Below are positions 31,840 to 38,675 of a stretch of 64,000 nt of DNA, piece by piece. The position numbers and the translations under genes are program-made. Every line of letters begins with the position of its first letter. Positions within the stretch are counted from its first letter, which is position 1. Origin of the DNA: Nonomuraea wenchangensis (GTDB lineage: Bacteria > Actinomycetota > Actinomycetes > Streptosporangiales > Streptosporangiaceae). The stretch is taken from contig NZ_FOHX01000012.1 in assembly GCF_900111685.1 (NCBI RefSeq), positions 170,254 to 234,253 of the forward strand. The letters are read 5' to 3'. The notes beneath the pieces were generated by a model. The model was given only the letters and a program-made list of their open reading frames with translations. It did no database searches and was not told the origin of the DNA.

Positions 31840-32918
31840 CGCAGGAGCCCCGCCGAGCGCAGCACCGGAGCGAGTTCGAGCATCGTCTCGGGCAGGGTCG
31901 CGCCCTCGGGCCGGGAGCGGGCCAGTGACCGGGCCGCGGTCGCCGCCACGTCCGGTGCCGTACGCGCGACCCGCGCCACCACCGCCCACGCCCGCTCCCA
32001 CGTGTCGGTCGTGCCGTCCGACCGTACGTACGCCACCACCGCGCCGAGCAGGGCGTGCAGCCGGTCGAGCCGCTCCGGCAGGGGTGCCCGCGGGTCGTTC
32101 AGCAGGGTCTGCGGATCGGGCAGGTCGAGGTTGCGGCGCCAGGAGAGCAGCTCGAACCCGGCCGCCTCACCGACCGCGCCGAGCACCAGCTCGGCCAGGA
32201 CCGGCTCGCCGGCGCCCAGGTGCTCGCACGCGGCGACCGCCCGTGCGGCCATCTCCCAGCTACGCGGGCTGGGCCAGCCGCGGCCCGCCCGGTCCGGGCT
32301 GTCGGGCACCGCCAGCACGAGTTCGGGCCGTACCCGCAGGAACGCCCCGACCAGCGCTCGGGCATCGGCGGTTCCGGCTGGGGCCTTCAGCTGGAACTCG
32401 GGCACGGGGAAGCCGCCGGCGAAGCCCTCGGCGACGTCCTCGGCCGAGACCGTCCAGTCCAGGTGGATGAGCCGGTTGGCCAGCGGCGCGGACAGGTCCC
32501 AGCCGTCGGCTGCCTGGTCCGGCGGGTTGGCGGCGGCCACGATCCGCACCTCGTCCGGCAGCGTCAGGTCGCCGACCGTGCGCTCCAGCACCACCCGCAG
32601 CATGGCGGCCTGCACGGCCGGCGGCGCGGTGGTCAGCTCGTCGAGGAACAGCAGGCCGCCGCCCCCGGCGGCGAGCCGCTCGGCCCATCGCGGCGGCGCG
32701 AACCAGGTGCCGCCGTCACGCAGCACCGGCAGGCCGGAGAAGTCGCTGGGCTCGCGGATCGAGCCGACCACCACCTCGACCGGCAGGCCGGCGGCCGCGC
32801 CGAGCGCGGTCACCGCGGACGTCTTGCCGGTGCCCGGCGCGCCCCACAGGATGACCGGCAGGTTGGCCGTCACCGCGACGGCGAGGGCGTCCCGTGTCAC
32901 TGATGGCGGCGCCATCAT
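31836..32918 (-). CDS. MoxR-type AAA+ ATPase
   Basis: The 360-residue protein has Walker A GAPGTGKT (residues 26-33), the MoxR-typical EPSDFSGLPV, Walker B LLFLDE (89-94), sensor AAANPPDQ and an arginine-finger region SAPLANRLIHLDW. It should form a hexamer acting with the coupled VWA protein. The ATG overlaps the stop of a 43-codon leader ORF, and GGAGGACG just upstream is its ribosome binding site. Confidence 0.9.
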   Translation of the reverse strand: MMAPPSVTRDALAVAVTANLPVILWGAPGTGKTSAVTALGAAAGLPVEVVVGSIREPSDFSGLPVLRDGGTWFAPPRWAERLAAGGGGLLFLDELTTAPPAVQAAMLRVVLERTVGDLTLPDEVRIVAAANPPDQAADGWDLSAPLANRLIHLDWTVSAEDVAEGFAGGFPVPEFQLKAPAGTADARALVGAFLRVRPELVLAVPDSPDRAGRGWPSPRSWEMAARAVAACEHLGAGEPVLAELVLGAVGEAAGFELLSWRRNLDLPDPQTLLNDPRAPLPERLDRLHALLGAVVAYVRSDGTTDTWERAWAVVARVARTAPDVAATAARSLARSRPEGATLPETMLELAPVLRSAGLLR

Positions 32919-33046
32919 CGTCCTCCTCGCCGGGCGCCCGGGCCGCTCGCGGGCAGCACGCGTCGGGACGTCGAGCCTTGACTACCGCTGACGTTCGTCC
33001 GGGTTCGGTTGTGGGCGTTCACCGCCGCGATGAGGTCGGCCTTCAT
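32915..33046 (-). CDS. 43-aa leader ORF of the MoxR-VWA operon
   Basis: ATG 33046 opens MKADLIAAVNAHNRTRTNVS and the frame ends GARRGGR with a TGA overlapping the MoxR ATG (ATGATGG). A TTGACG-N18-TAAGAT promoter ends six bases before this ATG, so the transcript may start at or next to the start codon (leaderless). It could be a real small protein or a coupling leader. The first 13 residues form a plausible helix; no homologue is known to me. Confidence 0.5.
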   Translation of the reverse strand: MKADLIAAVNAHNRTRTNVSGSQGSTSRRVLPASGPGARRGGR

Positions 33047-33049
33047 GGC

Positions 33050-33093
33050 GTCATCTTAGGTTGACGATCGAGCGTGCGTCAACCAAAGATGAC
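33050..33093 (-). promoter_or_regulatory. Promoter embedded in a 17-bp inverted repeat
   Basis: GTCATCTTAGGTTGACG (33050-33066) and CGTCAACCAAAGATGAC (33077-33093) are inverted copies with one mismatch and a 10-nt centre. On the minus strand this gives TTGACG-N18-TAAGAT followed six bases later by the leader ORF ATG. The mirror image gives TTGACG-N18-AAAGAT on the plus strand. A dimeric repressor bound here would cover both -35 and -10. The stretch 33094-33258 beyond it holds no gene I can support. Confidence 0.7.
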
Positions 33094-33258
33094 GCAGCGG
33101 CCTACGGCCGGTCTCCGGCCTTGTCGACGACCTTGGCCGTCGGGCAGCGCCCGGAACAACGCGGCCCGCACGTCGGCGACCAGCGGCTGCTCGCCCAGTT
33201 GTCCCCGATGGGACGCATCGAGTTCTCGACGACCGCGAGCGCCGGGATGGCGCTGGAG

Positions 33259-33792
33259 TCAGGGAGCGGTGCTGATGGGGGCGACGCGAGGGGCGGCCAG
33301 CCGTAGGTAGTCGTCGGTGGCCAGGGCGATCGAGCGGTCCAGGCGGGCGGCGTTGAAGAACACCTCCGGGACCCGCAGCAGCGCCGGGTCGGCGATCACC
33401 TCCAACTTGGGGTGGTAGCTGAAGGGCAGCACGGTGCCACTGACGCTGCCGGCCAGCTCCTCGGCCTTCTCGCGGTCGGCGAAGGCGGCGTAGGTGCCCT
33501 CCAGCAGGGCTTTCACCGCCTGCAGATCCAGGCGGGCGTCACCGGGCACCACCGCCAGCACGTACCGGGTCCGCTTCTTGCCGATCTTGACCATGACGAC
33601 CAGGCACTTGGCGGCCTGTGCGACGTCGTGTCCACGCAGAGCACTGACCTCGTCGGTGCGTCCCTCGGGCGGGTGGTCGATCAGCCGATAGCGCGCCCCG
33701 GCTGCTTCCAGATCGGCGATCAACCGCTCGTAGAGCCCCGCGTCCAGACCCTCGGGTGCTGCGACACCACCGCCACCCAGCTCACCACTCAC
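33259..33792 (-). CDS. YbaK/EbsC-type aminoacyl-tRNA deacylase
   Basis: The 177-residue product shows the YbaK/ProX fold blocks AAKCLVVMVKIGKKR, YVLAVVPGDARLDLQAVK, GTVLPFSYHP and the closing VFFNAARLDRSIALATDDYLRL. The Lys in AAKCLV is the conserved catalytic or structural lysine. Members hydrolyse mischarged tRNA, often Ala- or Cys-tRNAPro. It overlaps the upstream ArsR gene by 11 bp, so the pair is coupled and probably under ArsR control. Confidence 0.82.
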   Translation of the reverse strand: MSGELGGGGVAAPEGLDAGLYERLIADLEAAGARYRLIDHPPEGRTDEVSALRGHDVAQAAKCLVVMVKIGKKRTRYVLAVVPGDARLDLQAVKALLEGTYAAFADREKAEELAGSVSGTVLPFSYHPKLEVIADPALLRVPEVFFNAARLDRSIALATDDYLRLAAPRVAPISTAP

Positions 33793-34084
33793 CGCTCAGC
33801 AACTCCTTCGCCTCGGAAATGCGGTCCTCGTCGCGTTGGTAGAACACCCACTGCTTGATCTTCTTGCCGCGCAACAGCCCGGCCTGCGCGAGCACCTTCA
33901 GATGCTCGCCGCAGGTCGGCTGGCTCACTCCCAGCTTCTGGGCGATGAACAAGGAGCAGACCCCGTCGCGCACCAGATCGCCGTCACGCTGCGGCGGGAA
34001 ATGGCGTTCAGGGTCACGCAGCCACTCCAGGATCAGCAATCGCTTGTCGTTGGCCAGTGCCTTCACCAGATCGACGTCCAACAC
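33782..34084 (-). CDS. ArsR family transcriptional regulator
   Basis: The 100-residue product has the ArsR winged helix: LANDKRLLILEWLRDPERHF, SLFIAQKLGVSQPTCGEHLK and VLAQAGLLRGKKIKQWVFY. No obvious metal-binding ELCV motif is present; the two cysteines (GVCS, PTCGEH) might serve another sensor function. It starts with GTG 34084 shortly after a perfect 16-bp palindrome, its likely operator. The YbaK-like gene follows with an overlap. Confidence 0.87.
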   Translation of the reverse strand: MLDVDLVKALANDKRLLILEWLRDPERHFPPQRDGDLVRDGVCSLFIAQKLGVSQPTCGEHLKVLAQAGLLRGKKIKQWVFYQRDEDRISEAKELLSGEW

Positions 34085-34096
34085 AAAGGGATTATG

Positions 34097-34112
34097 GCAA
34101 TTAGCTAATTGC
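34097..34112. promoter_or_regulatory. Perfect 16-bp palindrome GCAATTAGCTAATTGC, ArsR operator
   Basis: GCAATTAGCTAATTGC is fully self-complementary and AT-rich in a very GC-rich window. It lies 12 bp upstream of the ArsR start and between the divergent ArsR and MarR transcription units. ArsR repressors bind such AT-rich 12-2-12 type dyads. Confidence 0.72.
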
Positions 34113-34130
34113 CTGTCCAGGTCGGCGAGA

Positions 34131-34157
34131 TCGACAAAATATGGAAGGACGTACTAT
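34131..34157 (+). promoter_or_regulatory. Candidate promoter of the MarR/SRPBCC operon
   Basis: TCGACA (34131-34136) and TACTAT (34152-34157) with a 15-bp spacer resemble a sigma-70-type promoter ending 14 bp before the MarR ATG, which would give a very short leader. No ribosome binding site is seen there, consistent with a near-leaderless transcript. The spacer is short, so this is tentative. Confidence 0.4.
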
Positions 34158-34171
34158 TCTCCTTCTTCATC

Positions 34172-34729
34172 ATGAAGGACGTAACTACCTACGAGAGCGA
34201 CCCTGACGGCCTCCTCTACGACCCTCGGGTCAGGGCCGCGATGGCCCAGTTCGCCGACGACGACGAAACCCTGCTCACCTTCGAGGCGGGCGCCGCCGTC
34301 CGCACCGCCAACCAGGCCGTCGAGCGCATGCGCGCCCACGGCGCCCAGGGACGAGGAGTCAGCGCGGGCGCGCTCGACCTGCTGGTACGCCTCAACAACA
34401 GCGAGCACGGCATCAGCATCGGCGAGCTGGCCCGCACCTCCGGGGTCAGCTCCCGCAACGCCACCGGCCTGGTGGACACGCTGGAGCACAACGGACTGGT
34501 CCGCCGGGTCCCCGACCCGAAGGATCGACGTTCCGTTCTGGCCGAGATCACCCCTGCCGGGCGAGCGTGGATGGAGGCGTTCCGCAAGCCGTCGCAGCTC
34601 GCCATGCGGGCGATGTTCCACGGGTTCACCCCCGAAGAACTGGTCCTGCTGCGCGACCTGTGCCTGCGGCTGGCCGCCAACCAGCATCGCCTCGCCGAGC
34701 ACCTGCGCCGGATCGGACAACAGCCATGA
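34172..34729 (+). CDS. MarR family transcriptional regulator
   Basis: The 185-residue product has the MarR core: ALDLLVRLNNSEHGISIGEL, ARTSGVSSRNATGLVDTLEH and LVRRVPDPKDRRSVLAEITP with the DRR wing. A 40-residue N-terminal extension (KDVTTYESDPDGLLYDPRVR) precedes it. ATG 34172 is placed at the start of this extension behind the candidate promoter. The SRPBCC gene follows after 58 bp and is probably co-transcribed. Confidence 0.86.
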   Translation: MKDVTTYESDPDGLLYDPRVRAAMAQFADDDETLLTFEAGAAVRTANQAVERMRAHGAQGRGVSAGALDLLVRLNNSEHGISIGELARTSGVSSRNATGLVDTLEHNGLVRRVPDPKDRRSVLAEITPAGRAWMEAFRKPSQLAMRAMFHGFTPEELVLLRDLCLRLAANQHRLAEHLRRIGQQP

Positions 34730-34787
34730 CCACGACAGCTTCCGCTTCCGGAGCCGCGATCCCTGTCCGGGAGGAGTGCCCGGCGTC

Positions 34788-35240
34788 ATGACCTCCATCC
34801 GCCACGAGATCGTCATCGACGCGTCCCCCGCGCACATCTGGGAGGTGCTGCGCGACGTCGGAGCCGTGCACGAGCGCCTGCTGCCGGGCCGTGTCGTCGA
34901 CACCCGGCTTGAGGGCGATCAGCGATTCCTGACCTTTCCCGACGGGCACGTCGTCCGCGAGTTGATCGTCGCGATCGACGACGATGCCCGCTACCTGGCC
35001 TATTCCGTCGTCGAAGGCGCGAGACCCGCGCTCGACCACCACCACGCCTCGTTCGAGGTTCGCCCGGAGGGCGACACGGCGGGCAGGCTGATCTGGACCA
35101 CCAACGTGCTGCCGCACACGCGAGCCGCCGAGATCCGCATCCGCGTCGAGCACGGCGCGCGGGAGATGAAGCAGGCGATCGAGGGTGGCGGGCGTGGTCC
35201 GAGGCATCCGCCCAGGCAGGGAGCGCCTGGGCGGGCGTGA
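34788..35240 (+). CDS. SRPBCC (START-like/polyketide cyclase-type) protein
   Basis: The 150-residue product begins MTSIRHEIVIDASPAHIWEV, the classic SRPBCC opening, followed by strands GDQRFLTFPDGHVVREL and the C-terminal helix REMKQAIE. Such proteins bind hydrophobic ligands or act in cyclisation and hydrolysis. The last 20 residues (RGPRHPPRQGAPGRA) look unlike the family and may reflect a 3' alteration. GGGAGGAG lies about 11 bases before the ATG. It follows the MarR gene. Confidence 0.78.
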   Translation: MTSIRHEIVIDASPAHIWEVLRDVGAVHERLLPGRVVDTRLEGDQRFLTFPDGHVVRELIVAIDDDARYLAYSVVEGARPALDHHHASFEVRPEGDTAGRLIWTTNVLPHTRAAEIRIRVEHGAREMKQAIEGGGRGPRHPPRQGAPGRA

Positions 35241-35632
35241 GTGACAGGGAGCCTGGCCGGTGCCGAACGTCGCCCATGCCGGCCTTGCCGAACTATGCCG
35301 GGATGAGTCCCAAGCCGCCGCCCACCAGTCGCCGGCCGCTTCCACCGAACGGAGGCAACGCGCAGGCCGAGACGCATGCCAGCGCCTCCGTTGTCACGGC
35401 TGCGAACCTCGTCCAGCTGCGCAAAGGAGTTCGAAGATCAGTTCCTGGTCAGCGTTCGGCGCGGATCGCCACGCCGGAAACTTCCCGGCTCGTCCTGATC
35501 AGGGGAAAGCCCTCATACTTGGATGAACACCCTTCGTCTCCCAAACGCCGGAGATCTCGTAAGCGACCGTGGTAGTAAAGCTGACACAGGGCGATCAATA
35601 GATGAGGATAGGTCTGGGAAGGGAGGACAGCG
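35241..35632. other. Stretch without a supported gene
   Basis: I see no reading frame with protein-like composition and no clear hairpin terminator. The right third is less GC-rich than its surroundings and grades into the VapBC45-like locus. A weak promoter candidate (CTGACA at 35581 with AT-rich sequence after it) precedes the antitoxin gene. Confidence 0.5.
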
Positions 35633-36349
35633 ATGACGACGAGCATGGTCGACGACTACCGCTACGTGACTCCTCTCTACACCAAGGGCCAAGCAGCTGA
35701 CCTCATCGGCGTCCCTCGGCAGACCTTTCGCAACTGGGCTGTCGGTTACGCCTACAAGCGGGTGGACGGGGTCAGCGTGGCAGCTGAGCCGCTCGTCACC
35801 ACAGCGGGATCACCAAGACAGCATTCGCCGACCGTACCGTTCGTCGGGCTCGCCGAGGGATTCATGCTGGCCGCATTCCGTAGCGCAGGCGTCCCCATGA
35901 CGCGGATCCGGCCGGCGATTCAGTGGCTGGAGCGCAATATCGGCCTCGCTCAGGCACTCGCGAGTCAACGGCTTGCCACAGACGGCGCCGAAGTGCTGTG
36001 GGACTTCAAGCACCACACGAACGTTCCCGCAGAACGGGAAGCGGTGGACGGCCTGGTCGTCGTTCGTAAGGGTGGCCAGCAGGTATTTCGCCCGGTGATC
36101 CGCGACTATCTTCAGCGCGTGAGCTATCAGGACGGCTGGGTCCGCGTGATCCGGCTGCCCAGCTATCGAAGCGTCGAGGTCACGGTGGATCCGTGGATAA
36201 ATGGCGGACAGCCCACGCTGGCAAGCCGCGGCATACGGATCGCGGATGTTCTCGGCAGGCTCCGGGCAGGCGAGGACGCGCTGGACATCGCCGGCGATTA
36301 CCAACTCTCCCTGAGTGAGGTAGAGCTCCTGGCAGCGCAGGCCGCGTGA
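35633..36349 (+). CDS. DUF433 antitoxin, VapB45-like
   Basis: The 238-residue product has an N-terminal MerR-like HTH (KGQAADLIGVPRQTFRNWAV) and a C-terminal DUF433 domain (VEVTVDPWINGGQPTLASRG, IRIADVLGRLRAGEDALDIA). Length and layout match the antitoxin of the mycobacterial VapBC45 pair (Rv2018, as I recall it). GGGAGGAC precedes the ATG. The toxin-like gene follows after 4 bp. The locus is visibly less GC-rich than its neighbours, suggesting acquisition. Confidence 0.83.
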   Translation: MTTSMVDDYRYVTPLYTKGQAADLIGVPRQTFRNWAVGYAYKRVDGVSVAAEPLVTTAGSPRQHSPTVPFVGLAEGFMLAAFRSAGVPMTRIRPAIQWLERNIGLAQALASQRLATDGAEVLWDFKHHTNVPAEREAVDGLVVVRKGGQQVFRPVIRDYLQRVSYQDGWVRVIRLPSYRSVEVTVDPWINGGQPTLASRGIRIADVLGRLRAGEDALDIAGDYQLSLSEVELLAAQAA

Positions 36350-36353
36350 GTCC

Positions 36354-36788
36354 ATGGCCGGGGAAGCGCATGATTCTGGACTGACGTTCTTCCTTGACCG
36401 CGGCCTGGGATCGGTCATCGTGCCTACTGCGTTACGAGAGGCCGGCTGGATCGTCGAGACCATGGATGAGCGGTACGGCAAGGACCGATCTCAACATATC
36501 CCTGACCAGCAGTGGATCGAGGAAGCCACCATCCGGGGCGACGTGCTGCTGTGCAAGGACATAGAGATCGCCAGCAACCCGCTCGAGGCCCAAGCGCTCT
36601 ATGTCAGCGGTGCCCGGGCATTTGCCTTGGCCAACGCTGCATTGCCAGGACAGGAGATGTTCAGGCGATTTCTCCTCCATGAGACCAGCATCGTCAACCA
36701 TGCGAAGCGCATCACCGTGCCGTTCATCTTCGCGGTTCACGAGGACCGCCTTCGCCGCAAGTCGATCAGGTACCCGCTCAAGCGGTGA
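36354..36788 (+). CDS. PIN-like toxin, VapC45-like
   Basis: The 144-residue product begins with a short tail and then LTFFLDRGLGSVIVPTALRE, with the first acidic residue in FFLDR, and shows WIEEATIRGDVLLCKDIEIA in the middle, the Mut7-C/PIN-like layout with further Asp residues. It pairs with the DUF433 antitoxin, and this order and spacing match VapBC45. It would act as an RNase inhibited by its partner. The 273 bp after it contain no gene I can support. Confidence 0.8.
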   Translation: MAGEAHDSGLTFFLDRGLGSVIVPTALREAGWIVETMDERYGKDRSQHIPDQQWIEEATIRGDVLLCKDIEIASNPLEAQALYVSGARAFALANAALPGQEMFRRFLLHETSIVNHAKRITVPFIFAVHEDRLRRKSIRYPLKR

Positions 36789-37061
36789 CGCGGGTTCTTC
36801 GGCCCGGTGAAGTTACAGCCGCCATGTCGCGGCGTTTCTCGGCGGGCGTGACACGCCCTTCATCGAGGTCAGCCAGCGGTCTTTGTCGTGCAGCAGGGTC
36901 AGGGCTGCTCAAGGCGGTTGGCAGCCGGCGATTGACCGCAGGGCAGGAAGACTGGACCACGAGCTGGACGACCTCCAGGCTGCCGTCCAGGATCACGAAG
37001 GCATCTCGCCCTCTGACGGGCCCGATGCCTTCGTGTTCACGTGCTTCGGCTGGGTGTGGCC

Positions 37062-38543
37062 TCAGGCGTCCCAGCGCTGGTTGGCGCCGCCCCAGCAGGT
37101 GTACTGCTGGAGGCGGGCGCTGTTCGCCGTCGACTGGCCGGACACGTCGAGGCACTTGCCCGAGTGCCGGGCGACGATCTCGACGTAGTTCGTGCCGGAC
37201 ACGGCGCGGAGTTGCCACTGCTGGTTGGTGCCGCTGCCGCACGTGTACTGGATGACGGCCGCGTTGTCGGCGGTGGAGGCGTTGTTCACGTCGAGGCACT
37301 TGCCGGAGTGCTGCGCCACGAGGTTGTGGTAGCCGTTGCCCAGATCGCGCAGTTGCCACTGCTGGTTGGCGGCTCCGCTGCAGGTGTACTGGATGATCTC
37401 GGCGGCGTTCGCGGTCGAGCCCTGCAGGACGTCGACGCACTTGCCGGAGTTCTGGTTGACGATCTGGGTCGTCGTGGCGCCACCGCCGCCGTCGACGGCG
37501 TCGCCCCAGCCGTAGCGCAGGCGGGTCGCGCCGGACTGGTTGCGGATCGTGAGGTCGAGGTTGGTGCCGCTGCCGCTCTTGGCGTACATCGAGTACCAGT
37601 CGTAGCCGATGTCGCCGGGCTTGCCGCCGATGGCGGGCCAGTAGGTGCCGCCCATGGCGTTGTCCCGCATCACCTGGGTGACGGCGCGGATGTGGCGGAC
37701 GAAGTTGTCCGTGCTGTTCGCGTCGGCGTAGTTCAGGCCGTTGTTCATCGGAGCGCCGAACTCGGTCACGACCGCCCGCGAGGCGCAGTTGCCGAGGCGC
37801 GTCTGGACGTGGGACCGCCAGCCGTCGTACGTGTTCGCGGAGTAGAAGAACGCATAGTGGTGGAACGAGAACAGCGTGCCGGCGAACCGCGAGTCGTTGC
37901 ACAGGTCACGCAGGTCCTGGCTGTAGCCGGTGCCGCCGACGAGCACCCGGTTCGGCGGGGCCGAGTAGTGGTTGTTCAGCCAGTCGGCGGCGAGGTTGCG
38001 CCACTCGGCCGAGCTGTAGCCGTGGGGCTCGTTCATCGGCTCGAAGTACACGAGACTGTTCGAGCCGTACTGGGAGGTCACGGTCGACCACATCGAGTTC
38101 CACGCCGACAGGTTGGTGATGCGGCCCCCGGAGGCCGCGCCGTCCTCCCAGTAGGCGAGGATGACCTTCCAGCCGCGCGCCGTGGCGGCGTCGATGGCGC
38201 CGCGGTAGGCGTTCCACCAGGTGGTGCCGACGGTGTGGGTGTTGATCGGCAGCCGGACGGTGTTCACGCCGAGTGTCGACTGCATGTCGTCGTACAGCGC
38301 GTTGGCCTTGGCCTGCACGGTGGCGTAGCTGTCGGAGCCGCTCAGCCCGTCGACGACGAGCGGGGCGGTGCTGAAGTTGTCGCCCAGCACCGCCCAGTTC
38401 ATGCCGCGGAACTGACTGGTCGCGGCCGCCGCGGGCGCCGTCCATAAGCTCACCATGGTGATCGGCAGCAGCAGCAGGGCCGCCAGCGCGGCGAGCAGCC
38501 GCCTGCCTCGGGATGTGTCGCGACGGGAGGGGGCGCCTGTCAT
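37062..38543 (-). CDS. Secreted GH5 glycoside hydrolase with C-terminal CBM13
   Basis: The 493-residue product has a signal peptide (RRLLAALAALLLLPITMVSL, cleavage after APAAA), a GH5-type barrel with the acid/base Glu172 in FEPMNEPHG, HHYAFF, and the nucleophile Glu261 in VVTEFGAP. A ricin-type beta-trefoil follows from about residue 365, with three repeats ending in QQW or QRW (SGKCVDV, SGKCLDV). This is the same arrangement as the GH5 endo-beta-1,6-galactanase with CBM13 known from Streptomyces avermitilis, so a galactanase role is plausible, but xylan or glucan activity cannot be excluded. AAGGAGAG precedes the ATG. Confidence 0.88.
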   Translation of the reverse strand: MTGAPSRRDTSRGRRLLAALAALLLLPITMVSLWTAPAAAATSQFRGMNWAVLGDNFSTAPLVVDGLSGSDSYATVQAKANALYDDMQSTLGVNTVRLPINTHTVGTTWWNAYRGAIDAATARGWKVILAYWEDGAASGGRITNLSAWNSMWSTVTSQYGSNSLVYFEPMNEPHGYSSAEWRNLAADWLNNHYSAPPNRVLVGGTGYSQDLRDLCNDSRFAGTLFSFHHYAFFYSANTYDGWRSHVQTRLGNCASRAVVTEFGAPMNNGLNYADANSTDNFVRHIRAVTQVMRDNAMGGTYWPAIGGKPGDIGYDWYSMYAKSGSGTNLDLTIRNQSGATRLRYGWGDAVDGGGGATTTQIVNQNSGKCVDVLQGSTANAAEIIQYTCSGAANQQWQLRDLGNGYHNLVAQHSGKCLDVNNASTADNAAVIQYTCGSGTNQQWQLRAVSGTNYVEIVARHSGKCLDVSGQSTANSARLQQYTCWGGANQRWDA

Positions 38544-38620
38544 GGTTCTCTCCTTAGGGCATGCGCTTATCGCGCGATCGTTGACGCCCGCCCGGAGACA
38601 AATCCGTTTGCCAAGCCCAA

Positions 38621-38632
38621 GTTAGCGCTAAC
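38621..38632. promoter_or_regulatory. GTTAGCGCTAAC palindrome upstream of the GH5 gene
   Basis: A perfect 12-bp palindrome of the LacI-operator style (central CG pair) lies 78-89 bp upstream of the GH5 start. It differs from the two TGTGA-type operators before the GH36 gene, implying a different LacI-family regulator. Confidence 0.55.
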
Positions 38633-38675
38633 ACATGCCCGAGGAAAGATCCCGGCAGGAAAGTGGCGGCGGCGG

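Noticed and set aside
36778..37902. Minus-strand open frame over the GH5 3' end and the gap before it
   Set aside because: Composition is Arg/Gln/His-rich and out of frame with the CBM13; it is a shadow.
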